The position numbers were made by a program, and so were the translations under genes. From contig NC_090319.1 in NCBI RefSeq assembly GCF_040869045.1, positions 15,456,314-15,520,313 on the forward strand: a DNA stretch of 64,000 bases, written 5' to 3'. This document shows, one piece after another, positions 35,628 through 45,680 of this stretch. Source of the stretch: Eurosta solidaginis (Eukaryota > Arthropoda > Insecta > Diptera > Tephritidae). Numbering within the stretch: position 1 is the first letter of the stretch; every line of letters starts with the position of its first letter. Under the pieces are notes generated by a model. It was given only the letters and a program-made list of their open reading frames with translations, was not told the origin of the DNA and ran no database searches.

Positions 35628-36059
35628 CGATGCCATCGTTTAACATAGCCTGATGCAGTTTCAAACATTTAAAAAAGAAGAGTGAGCACATACCCCACAC
35701 TTTCAATTATCAACTGTTATCTACATACGATAGACATCAGCTTTGTCAACTATTCACTAATTAGGTATCGTCGCACAATTAAGATATATGACAACCTTTT
35801 CTTTTACCTTTCGCAGAAGAATCAACTAAAAAATGTATGCTTAGCTTAGAAATGACAGGAAATGAGACCTATGTATATGCAAATATCTATAATAGACTAT
35901 ATACAGATCATAAATGCCTTTTCCAACTACCCACGGTACATTTTTTAACAATAGAGATAGGGTTGCGCAAGTGATACACATACGCCCACATTGCTCCCTT
36001 TTGAGTAATACACCACTATGGATAGGAAAGCCAAGCCATTAAAACCATCTTTTGCGGTC
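35628..36059. other. No feature recognised
   Basis: AT-rich spacer. Confidence 0.3.
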
Positions 36060-36372
36060 GGTTTACCTATTTATACACAGAGGAAACCTGTAAGACTTTA
36101 ATATTAAAGTCAATGAGGCATCGGTTACCCGTCGATAATACTAGCGCAACCATTTCGGGAATGATTTAGCATGACTACATCAAACTTTCTAGACCATGCC
36201 ACCCTCCCAACCTCTAGATCTACGAGAAGCATATGGTTGCCAGAGCTTCGGCTGTTAAAGAAATAGGATTTTCCAAGTGCAGCTGAGGTTGATAATTGGT
36301 ATATTAGTGGCGTCTAAGGACAGGCACACCTGCCGCAGGTATATTCTAAGCCCGCTTACCCGCTGTGGGAGT
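36060..36372 (+). repeat. SINE-like or LINE-UTR-like repeat, copy 3
   Basis: Same ordered phrases as 33060-33368, more diverged: CCCTCCCAACCTCTAGATC, TTGCCAGAGCTTCGGCTGTT, AAGGACAGGCACACCTGCCG, TATATTCTAAGCCCGCTTAC. There is a small deletion before the GGACAGGC core. Confidence 0.45.
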
Positions 36373-36471
36373 ATAACAGCTTCTCGGAATTGACTGTTAC
36401 CCAAGTTATGCGCTTCTGGTAAAGTAAAATCTGTTCTGATTCAATCTCCACCCCAGGGTGACCGTTAGTTA

Positions 36472-36735
36472 ACTTACTTACTTAATTGGCGCTTAACCGT
36501 TTAAACTAAGTGCACGAGTCTCTCCTTCGTTCTGCAAAACTGACGCCAATTGGCCACACCAGGGGAGTTTAAATTGTTTTACACCTGGTCGTTCCAGCGG
36601 AGTGGAGACCGCCCTCTTCCTCTGCTTTCATAGGCGTGCTCTGATAAAAATACTTTTTTAGCCGGAGCGGCATCTTTCATTCGCATAAAATTGCCTATCC
36701 AGCGTAGCAGCTGCGTTTTAGTTCGCTAAACTATG
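36472..36735 (-). mobile_element. 5'-truncated RTE-type LINE tail
   Basis: Minus-strand copy of the same 3' end as 15153-15430: (CTTA)n, TTGGCGCTTAACCGT, then diverged codons for the ENDLNS and NWRRLA-like tail, up to CTAAACTATGTTGAT. It is shortened by a deletion near 36505. TTAACTT on both sides (about 36469 and 36740) is a possible but weak target duplication. Confidence 0.7.
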
Positions 36736-36784
36736 TTGATTAACTTTAGCTTTAGTTAGTTGGTTTTTTATATGTACACCTACA

Positions 36785-36865
36785 TATCTGTGGTCATAAG
36801 CAATAATCGCCTAAATTTAATGTAAACGATGGGATTTAGGCTATTATTGGTTATGAGCACAGATA
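36785..36865. mobile_element. Hairpin MITE, copy 1
   Basis: TATCTGTGGTCATAAGCAAT... (36785-36816) is inverted at 36834-36865 with 29 of 32 positions pairing and a 17-base loop. A related hairpin with the same arm words (CAAGCAA-AATCGCCTAA) lies at 62896-63012. It is short, has no coding capacity and is terminally inverted, so I call it a miniature inverted-repeat element. Confidence 0.6.
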
Positions 36866-37971
36866 ATTTTTTTTTACATTGAACTTCGCGTGTACTCCGT
36901 ACACAAATCATTTTTTTCGAATTTCAATATCACCTAGCTTTGCTTAGCGGAAAGTAAATTAAGATTTTATAGCAAAGTTTCATCAATTTTGTACAAGTTT
37001 TCCAAATATTGATGTCCATGCAACAGCTAACGTAATTGGTTTTGAATGATTCATAAGCAACGAACTTCTTTATAATTTTCTAAATAGCATGATCCAAACT
37101 CTATCTATTTGAATATGTTTTCTTTCAGTATCACGATTCTTAAATTCTGAACAATATCCAACTTTCGAAACTCTAATTTAATATGACATACAGATTTGTA
37201 ATAAAGCAGGTTAATATATAACCAGTAAGCAGCTTGTTTCTATTGCTCCTTAACGCATAATATGCGGTATAAAAACCCTTACACAATCTTAACTGACAGC
37301 TTTTCAGATTTGTTTAGAATTATTATTTCCGATTTTAATTTTTTTTGGTTAATCCAATAGGCATTTTATCGCACTCTGTTCCACAATGCCTATAACTTAT
37401 TAAAACTGTTCAAACAAATTTCAACTTTTCTCAAAAAGTTCTACAGAATTCTGTAAATTTGTTTTTTTACGTCATTTCAAATTTTTGTATCTTTAAAGTC
37501 CACCATATTCAACTGGAATTTGAAGCACTGCGCAAAAAATGGAAACATTTGTTTTTTAGCACCAACCAAATTAAAAATGTTTACACTTTGCACTGTCGAT
37601 TTGCGGGTTTGTTTTGTTGTTTTTTTTTTTTTTTTTGTTCAAACAGCAGCAGTTTTTCTTTTTTCACTTTCATTAGCGCCACAGATTGACTCCATAATTT
37701 TTTAGGGTTGTTTTGTTGATGTTGCTGCATTTTGTTTGCTCACACCCTTTCAACGAAAAAATGTGTCACCATAGTAAGCGCTCACCAGCAGCATTCTACG
37801 ATATTTGTGTGTATGTGTAATATATTCGTTGGTTTAACTAGCTGATTTTTAGCCACCTCTACTCGCCTGTATCCGCAACTAGGTATTGCTGCATACTGCG
37901 TTTCATAATTATAGCAAACATTTTTCTTCAGAGAGCTAATTGGTGAGAAGTTGATGTGGTATTCTAAGCAA
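36866..37971. other. No feature recognised
   Basis: AT-rich DNA with a T run at about 37618-37637. ORFs here are rich in Phe and look like chance. Confidence 0.3.
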
Positions 37972-38415
37972 TAATAAAATAATTAAAAAAAAAAATGTTT
38001 AGGTTAAACGGTTTTATTGAAAACAATACTTACATGAAGTTATTAATAATACAAAAAGCTAGAAAATAATTAGGTAGGTCCTAGGTACTAGCCATCACAC
38101 TCCTTATCAATCTAGGGCGTTGATCAGACAATTAAATAAAAGCGTTGGGAGCGTGAAATTTCTAAAAATGTGAGGCGTAGCATAACCTGATTAAGGTTCA
38201 GTTGGTTTTACTTATGACTATCAATAGAAATATGACGCGTCCAACGCTTTTATTTAATTGTCTGATTAACGCCCTAGATTGATAAGGAGTGTGATGACTA
38301 GTACCTAGGACCTACCTAATTATTTTCTGGCTTTTCGTATTATTATTACTTCATGTAAGTATTGTTTTCAATAAAACCGTTTAACTTAAAAATTTTTTTT
38401 AAATTATTTTATTTT
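37972..38415. mobile_element. Large palindrome (foldback or MITE type), arms of about 176 bp
   Basis: The left arm 37972-38148 is repeated inverted at 38241-38415 with few mismatches. Matching pieces include GGTAGGTCCTAGGTACTAG and CAGACAATTAAATAAAAGCG. The loop, 38149-38240, is unique. The inner arm ends read GCGTTGG/CCAACGC. The outer part carries CAATAAAACCGTTTAA, which appears again at about 39073. No ORF of interest. Transcription would give a long hairpin RNA. Confidence 0.75.
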
Positions 38416-38587
38416 CAAATTTTTAGTCTTTATTTAATTGCCTATTATTTCTCATTCCATTTAGTTCATTTAGTGAATCATTACTACAAGGACTCTTTCC
38501 TGACAATTTGTTACAACCTAAGTCCTCAATACATAATCCTTCAAAATATTCTGATGTCACTTCTGCCGGACAGTATGCAATATTTGT

Positions 38588-38960
38588 TCCAAATATGAGC
38601 CAAATCGGGCATCATAGATCGCTTTCTATTCATGTATGTATTATGTGTTCCAAATATGGACCCACAAATACGATTTTTGTGAATATCTCGATCCTTGCGC
38701 CACCTAGCGGCGATTCTTTTTTGATAGGTCGCTTTCTATTCTTGCATGTATTATGTGTTCCAAATATGAGCCAAATCGGACCACAAATACGATTTTTGTG
38801 AATATCTCGATCCATGCGCCTCCTAGCGGGTTTTTTTCACAGGTCGATTTCTATTATTGCATGTATTATGTGCCCCAAATATGAGCCAAATCGGACCACA
38901 AATGCGAATTTTGCGAATATTACGATCCTTGCGCCACCTAGCGGCGATTTTTTTCTTATT
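38588..38960 (+). repeat. Tandem repeat of about 110-117 bp (CCAAATATGAGCC unit)
   Basis: CCAAATATGAGCCAAATCGG recurs at about 38589, 38760 and 38875, with a variant at 38650. In between are ATACGATTTTTGTGAATATC and GCGCCACCTAGCGGCGATT words. The first unit is shortened to about 61 bp. The region ends near 39090 with AATAAAACCGTTTAA, the same word as the arms of the neighbouring palindrome, so both may belong to one element. Confidence 0.65.
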
Positions 38961-39212
38961 ATTGCATTGTCATCGGGTTCTGAACTATATTCCAAGTTTC
39001 AAGCTTGTAGCTAATTTCAATTACAAAATTCTTTCACAACGGCCGTGCATGCAGCCTGCCTATCAACTCAAGCTAAATAAAACCGTTTAAAAATAAAAAT
39101 ATTGAAAAATACAGCTACTCATTTGTGCCACCAATTTTTCGAATATCTCTCCTGCATTGAATAGATTGTTATAAAAAAGTAAAATATAACCTAGATTGTG
39201 CTTATAAAATCG

Positions 39213-40612
39213 TTTCATAACTATAACACCTACTTCGAAAAATACTCTCTAAGTGAAAGGTAGCTTCTTAACGAACTTCTTTTCTCTACGTATAAATCTA
39301 AGCCGACGGTGATAAAACTGTCACGTGGAACAAAATTAACTGAAACCGAAAGAGGCAAAATTTTAGTTTTGAAGGAAATTAAAAAAAATTGTGAAATTGC
39401 AAAAAAAATTGGTAGGAGTCGCAAAGTTGTGAGCAACTTTTTACTAAATACAGCGGAGTGCCATAGGAAAATATTTGGGGGTCCAAAACGAACGCTTTCG
39501 GATCGCGTAAAGCGAAAAATAGTAACTAACGCCAGACACTCCTTGCTGAGCTGTTCAAAATTAGCGACATTCGTGAGGGCAAGCGTAAGGAAATATAGAG
39601 TGTTCTACAAGAAGCTCGAAATATTTACCGCCAAAAATTTAAGATTACTACTTTTTTAACAGAGCGTCATTAAAACGCTCGCATTGAGTTCGCCAAGAAA
39701 CATAGGAAAATGAACTGGTCTCAAGTAGAGTAGGTGAATTGCTTTTTGAACCCATATTAATGTTACGCCTTTTGTTGTAGTTTATATTTTGAGATACGAC
39801 AAAAATTGAAGTTAGAAGACCCGGACGGAAATAGAGCATATTGGGGAGGTTCGAAGAAGAAGCCCCAAATTTTTCAAAAGAAAGTTTGGAGGTGGGTCGT
39901 TGATGGTTTGAGGAGCATTTACGGCGTCGCCTCCTACTAGAGCTGCAGTTTTTGAGCTCAAAATTAAAGTTTTCAATACGTTAATGTACTTTAATGCAGT
40001 CTTCTTCCCATTTGACGAGTAAATAGCAAAAAACGGTGTAATTTTCAGCAGAACAATGCACCCAAACATGTCAGTCGCGATATCAAACTATTTATTTCTG
40101 AAAATAGAGTTATTAGTTTGGATTGGCCAGCTTGTTCGCCCGACTTCTATCCCATGAAGTATATATCGGGATTATTAGCCCGTTGAGTCTGTCCCGAAAA
40201 CCATCAATATAGCCCGACAAACGAACTGAAGTGTGCTATTGTGGATAAATAGGAGCAACTGGAGGATAATTAACTTTTAAATCTAAAACATTCCATGTAT
40301 AGTAGAGTTATGAATAGTATTCAACAAAACAAAAATCTAAAAAATTAAGGGTATCAGCGAAAAAACTCGAAACTTAGACAATTTTCGAAATGTGCTATAG
40401 TTATGAACCGATATCCTTAACCCAATAAAGGCACTATTTTGCTTTTGTATGACATTAACATTAATGGAATAAAGTAATTCGAAAAACCAGTTTCTATAAA
40501 GATAGAGGATAAACAGCTGTACCTTTCCGCATTTTTTTTGTTGCTATTGCATATCCCAAAAATGTACCAGCAGTTAGTTCTCTAAGAAAAATTTGTGCTA
40601 TAGTTATGAGAC
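39213..40612 (+). mobile_element. Tc1-like DNA transposon, inactive
   Basis: Left terminal repeat: TTTCATAACTATAACACC at 39213. The inverse (GTGCTATAGTTATGAA) occurs at about 40392-40407, and again with changes at 40594-40610 (GTGCTATAGTTATGAG). So there are two candidate right ends. The transposase remnant lies between them on the plus strand. Confidence 0.7.
39309..40270 (+). pseudogene. Tc1-like transposase pseudogene
   Basis: The N-terminal part (39309-39659) has TKLTETERGKI, EIAKKIGRSRKVVSNFL and LSDRVKRKIV, the helix-turn-helix DNA-binding region of Tc1 transposases. Further on, in other frames, come EDPDGNRAYW, FGGGSLMV followed by a stop where the family has Trp, QNNAPKHVSRD, and SLDWPACSPDFYP. 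The second catalytic Asp (QDNAP) reads Asn, and the third acidic residue (NPIEN) reads Lys, so even a repaired frame would lack the DDE triad. The stretch where the first Asp should be is disrupted. Confidence 0.78.
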
Positions 40613-41260
40613 GTACTTTAGCTTTGTCAACTTTTTACTATCGTTTTTGTTGTTTTTGTTGTTTTTTTTTTGTTTTTTTTTTTTTTTTTTGAAGCTGTTT
40701 TCTTTTACACAAAGGGCTAAACTAAGCTAGTTTGTTGGTATTTGTATGGTTAGAGGCCTATCTTGGTCGTTTACTTTTGGTTTTTATATTGTTTTTCCTG
40801 CATTTGCTTTATATGCCCCTTTAACCATCTTATTATTTTGTAGTATTTATATATGAAGTATTTACAGTATGAGGAGTGTATTTATATTACAGTGACAACA
40901 GCAGTTTGCGCCCTTAGCAAGATACTCTTGAAAGCTGTTTGTTCTTGCACTTGCACGTGTACAAAGCAATCACTGAAGATGACACTTCACAGGTGTCAGT
41001 GTCAAAATTAAATAAGGTTTTAATGCAGTAAGTTGACACTGCAGGGACAAGAGTGAAGAAAAAATAAATTATTATTTATAATCAGACGAGTATATATGTG
41101 CTTATATGTACGTACAATAGTTTGCACATAACAATTGGGGGTAACAACTTTGAGTCTTCAAATTATACCTCCTGCAAACAAGTACAAAATCGACGATCGA
41201 CAAATGTATTAACTTTTTTGTTTTTGCAGTTCAACATTGTTTTTTTTTTAATACAGGTTT
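40613..41260. other. No feature recognised
   Basis: T-rich start (about 40645-40691), then AT-rich DNA without ORFs. Confidence 0.3.
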
Positions 41261-41270
41261 GTTACTCATG

Positions 41271-41432
41271 AAGAGGGCGGCCAACACTTCGCTGGAAGGA
41301 CCAGGTGGAAAACGAATTGAACTCCCTTGTTGTGACCAATTGGCGTCAGTTGGCCAGAGCGCAGATACGACTTGAGCGCCTTGTTGGACGGCCATAACCG
41401 TTTAAACGGTTAAGCGCCAAATAAATAAGTAA
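41271..41432 (+). mobile_element. 5'-truncated RTE-type LINE tail, 162 bp, with perfect target duplication
   Basis: It encodes LRWKDQVENEL (CGCTGGAAGGACCAGGTGGA) and a decayed NWRQLA tail, then TTAAGCGCCAA and (AAATAAGTAAG). GTTACTCATG is present exactly on both sides (41261-41270 and 41433-41442). It is the plus-strand, shortest member of the RTE family in this window. Confidence 0.85.
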
Positions 41433-41442
41433 GTTACTCATG

Positions 41443-42314
41443 CAATAGTATGTACTAAAAATGAAAAGTGTTGCTTTCCTTGAAACCCCTCTTAAAATAT
41501 TAAAACCAGTTTTAAAATAATACTGATAATTAAATTTTTTGAAAAATTTTTCTGATTGTGTACAGTTAAAAATTATTTGAGAGTTTGTGTTGTTTACATT
41601 GGTTAAAAAACAAATAATGTTGCTTCAAATCTCTGGTCAGATACAAATTCATATTTAGGGAGTCATATTTGATATACTTTATTTCGGTAACTTTCTCCAG
41701 CAACATATGACCCAAGTCGTTTTTTTCTCTTACAATAATGACTATGGCTCTCGTAAATTTCATTCGCCACTCACCTCACCAAAGGAGCTCAATATATTTA
41801 GCTATGGAGTTGTCAACACGCTTCTTTCAAAATATTTCGAAAGTCACATTCGGTGATTTTCTCAAACAACACCTGATCCAGGGAAATGTCTCTTATACTT
41901 TCTTCTTACAATAATGACTCTGCACCTTGTCAGTTTCTGTGCTCATCCGCACCATGCCTCACAGAAGGGGCGATAGGCTTTCTCTCTGTAGCAAACCTTT
42001 CTGGTCTTACGTTGTAATATGCCATCCAATCGAAATATTGGCTACCCTAGTATAAAATAGCGCATCTACCTCCAATCTTGCAAGCCGCTCGACGTATTGC
42101 TATGACTGCTCGTTGAATGTATTGTCGAAAGCTTCCTCTATACCTAGAAAGTCGTAAATCACCAAGTAAAGTTATCTGGATTTATGTGGTAATTTGTGGC
42201 GGTAGTGAGCGGATTGGCCGAAGTTTATTCACTGCAGAGTGATCGATCTGTTCGTAAAGTCTATAATTTTCTCCGTTGATTTGCAAACAAAAAATTTAGT
42301 GACCTTTAATAATG
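41443..42314. other. No feature recognised
   Basis: AT-rich DNA. Imperfect repetition of TTTCGGTAACTTTCTCCAGC and similar text (41690 versus 41850) may be an old duplication. Confidence 0.3.
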
Positions 42315-43507
42315 TATCTGTGAGTTATGCTGGCTCGAGGTCAGGTGTAATAAAACACAAGAAGTTCTTGTATAACCGATATATTTCGATTACCTTCGGT
42401 AATCGTCTTCAGGGTAACTATTAACAATAAAAAACAACATGAAAATTTTAATCTGTTTTGTAGTTAATTCGTATGTTTCAAGGTGTGTTAACGATATGTA
42501 ACATTTCCAATGTGTACCTCTTCTTCCATTTCTCTTCTTTCTCAATAACTGAAGCGTCGTCGAAGAGTTCGCACAGTGGGCCATGAGAGCTGTTTTATGG
42601 TTGTTAGTAGAATTACATTGTTTATAAACAGAGTTGTGTTCTGACAGTAGAGTTTTTAATTTTGCTTTGGTTGTGCCCACATAAATCTTATTGCACGATT
42701 CTTTATCATAATCTTAGCAAGGAATTTTATATACAACATTGCTTTTTTCGGTGTTTGGTATTTTTGATTTTGTTTTATTGGAAATATGTTTTAGAGTGGT
42801 TATTGGTTTATGGGCAATTTTTGTTTCTTCGCTATTATAGCAATCTGATTTGGCAAGTCCCTCTGATAAACCAGGTACGTAAATAACAGATTTAAATATT
42901 TTTGGGGTTTTTGGTATAAGATCTCGGTTTGTTGATCGCGTTCTTCTTATTAAACTTTTTACAATATTCTCTGGAAAATCATTATCTCTTAATAGTAATT
43001 TAATTTCTTCAATAATTTCTTTGTGGTAAGTGTTGTCAGATATTTGTAGCATTCATCTTATACAGCCCATTGCTGTATTGACAATCATCGTCTTTGGGTG
43101 TTTGGAGTTAAAATTGATGATGCGTCCTGATGATATTGATTTCTTATACCACTTCAATTTAATTTTATTGCCTTCTCTTATTACAAGTGAGTCCAGGTAG
43201 GGTAATTTTCCATCTTCTTCGAATTCCGTAGTAAATTTTATATGTCGATCAAAGGAGTTTAATACGTCAAGTGTGTTTTGTACCTCGGTTTCTTTTACTT
43301 TCGCAAAAATGTCATCAACATATTTTGCTACAGATCTTGGCTTTTGTATTAGCTTTTCAATGCTATTTTCCAACAACTTTTCCATTAATATATCTGCTAT
43401 GATAGGTGAGGTCGGTGATCCCATTGGTCGAATTGAAATATATCGGTTATACAAGAACTTCTTGTGTTTTATTACACCTGACCTCGAGCCAGCTTAACTC
43501 ACAGATA
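42315..43507 (-). mobile_element. Penelope-like retroelement, 5'-truncated, with 77-bp inverted ends
   Basis: The minus-strand frame carries a Penelope-type reverse transcriptase end and a GIY-YIG-type endonuclease. The ends 42315-42391 and 43431-43507 are inverted copies with two mismatches in 77 bases (TATCTGTGAGTTA...GATATATTTC). Penelope-like elements often carry inverted terminal segments produced during insertion. The inverted segment cuts straight into the polymerase, so the upstream half is missing. Confidence 0.8.
42390..43430 (-). pseudogene. Penelope-like reverse transcriptase/GIY-YIG endonuclease remnant
   Basis: One minus-strand frame runs from about 43454 to 42390 and is interrupted by only two stops (43053-43055 and 42711-42713). 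It contains MGSPTSPIIADILMEKLL and AKYVDDIFA (polymerase motifs, catalytic YVDD intact), a DRHIKFTTE stretch, then NTEKSNVVYKIPC and, after the second stop, CNKIYVGTTKAKL. The last is the second half of a GIY-YIG nuclease motif. The residues before MGSP come from the inverted terminal repeat, so the N-terminal polymerase domain is absent. The frame is well kept for this window, suggesting a fairly young copy. Confidence 0.8.
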
Positions 43508-44690
43508 AAAAATATGTATTATTAATTGATATTAACGTATCTTGGTAAGTATTACTTCTTTTCGCATTTTTTCAGTGTACGAAAAACACTTATTTGTTTA
43601 TGCCCTTGGGATAATTTATATAAGTTTTAGACTTTTTTACTTCCCTATCTATAGAAATATATAATATGTATACTGTCAGCTTCGGATGTTTTTATCGCAA
43701 CTTCAGTGAGTACGCTGTTCCGAAGAGGTATTCTGAATTTTTCTGACACGTTAACTGGATTCCGAACTCCATCGGGTTTACTGGATAAGTGCCATTTGTC
43801 AAAAAATTAACTCATCCTTGACCTATGGCTAGGACTTTATGAATCATTGCCGAGTCATGTGGTGATGATATATTTTTCATGAAAGTTTAAGCTCAGTTTT
43901 GAAAAAGGGATCACATTATCCCCATTCTATCTCTATTTCTAAGAACCAAGCGTGTGTGCAAAAAAAAATAAAATTACTTCGCGAACGTAATAAAAAAACT
44001 TAATAATAAAAAAAAAAATTAATAAATAAATGTATGAAAGCGACTTTATTAATAAAACTTTTTACTTTACCGCTCCCTGGTATGCAAGCTTGCTGGTGTA
44101 AAAAATGGCATCAAAATTAGAAACAAAATCGTTTCTTCTTCACACGTAAACAATTTTTATGTCTTCAACTCATCATCCAAAAAGACAGTCGCGTGGCACA
44201 CATGGCGTATACGTAACATTTATATTGGCTTATATTTGCTCTTAAAATTTACGCATACATACATATGGCACCCAATGTGGCCTTAAATAAATGTTTTCAA
44301 CTATTGCTATTCTGTCATTTCATGCGTTTTAGTGTCGTTAGATAAGTTAAATAAAACCTACTTTAGTTTGTGGCTGGGGCACTTAAGTTGCTGTTGTTTG
44401 TCATCGCCACAATCAGCTTAGCCACTTTTCATCAAATTTTTGCGGCATACGCAAATGTTTGTATGTATGTGTGGAGTTTGCACTTTAAGCTTCTGGCTAA
44501 AGAAGACTTTAAGTGTCAGCTTTAGTTTCAAATATGTTTTAGCTAATATTTTTGAAAGGCTTATTCACTTATTTTGCCACAATAAGTTCATAATAGTTTT
44601 GTGGTATTGAAATATGTTTTTTTTTAAACAATTTTGGTTGAGTGTTTGTAAATATATAATGTGAATTAACCCATTTCAATACACCGTTAT
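43508..44690. other. No feature recognised
   Basis: AT-rich DNA with poly-A tracts near 43965 and 44010. No gene seen. Confidence 0.3.
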
Positions 44691-45605
44691 CATTATTAAT
44701 TGGCGCTTAAACGCTTAAGCGACTTTGGGCTTTTCATAACAAGTCACGTCGTTTGGGAGCACTAAGGGAGATTAGGTCTTCCTCCACCTGCCTTTTTCCT
44801 CTGCTTCCAATTTTCGGTGTCTACTGAAATATTTTCTTGGTCGGAGTGTCTGCGTTCATTCGCAATACATGATCTAACCAGAGAATCCTTTGGGTTTTTA
44901 TTAGCTGCACTATAGTCATATCTGCTTTAAGCTCATAATGTCCATAATTATACCTCCTTCGATACTCGCAGTCGGCATCACGGACAGCATCATAAATCTT
45001 CCGGAGAATTTTTCTCTCTTTACACATCAAGAGCCATCTCATCTTTTGTGGACACCATTCATGACTTCGAGGAATACATTAGTACGCGACTTGTAAAACG
45101 TGATTCTTGTTCGTCGAGAGAGGACTTTATTTTTCAGTTGCCTGCAGGACAATAATACCAATATCATTAGCATACGCCAGCAATTTTATAATGGGTTGTA
45201 CCATTGCGGTTAAGTTCCGCTACAAGAATTACACTCTCCAGCATTATGTTAAAAGAAACGCATGAGAGGGAGTCGTCTTGTATGAAGCTTCGTTTGATTT
45301 CGAATAGCATGGAGAGTTCCTTACCAATCCCTACGGTGTTGGTGGTCATAGTTAACATCATTTGGCAGAGCCTAATGTACCTCTCAGGGAACTTAAATTC
45401 AGACGTAGCAACACACAGGTAGCTCCCTTTCGCGCTGTCAAACGCTAATCTGAAGTCGCCGAAAAGATTTTTAGTGTCGATTCGCTTATGGTGAGTCTTC
45501 TGCAGATTCTGAAGATTTACCAGGTCTGATGCCGCACTGATAGGGTCAATCAGTTTTTTGACTATGGGCTTCAGTCTTACGCATAGTACGATAGATGGAA
45601 CCTAA
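44691..45605 (-). pseudogene. RTE-type LINE ORF2 remnant, older copy
   Basis: On the minus strand, from high to low coordinates: decayed fingers and palm, then MLTMTTNTVGIGKELSMLF, RSFIQDDSLSCVSFNIML (family: GFRQGDSLSCDFFNILL), LNRNGTTHYK, AYANDIGII (YADD with Asp to Asn). Then a deletion, and KERKILRKIYDAVRDADCEYR, LWLDHVLRMNADTPTKKIF and the TTAAGCGCCAAT end. The tail simple repeat is absent. It is more diverged than the copies at 15153 and 21373, so probably an earlier insertion or another subfamily. Confidence 0.75.
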
Positions 45606-45680
45606 AAAAAAAAAAAGTTTCATTTAAAATGAAAAAAAGTTTCATTTGAAATGAAAAAAGTTTCATTTGACGTGAAAATG
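45606..45680 (+). repeat. Tandem GTTTCATTTGAAATGAAAAA repeat
   Basis: Three units of about 22 bp, each nearly palindromic (TTTCATTT-GAAATGAAA), directly next to the upstream end of the RTE remnant. Confidence 0.6.
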
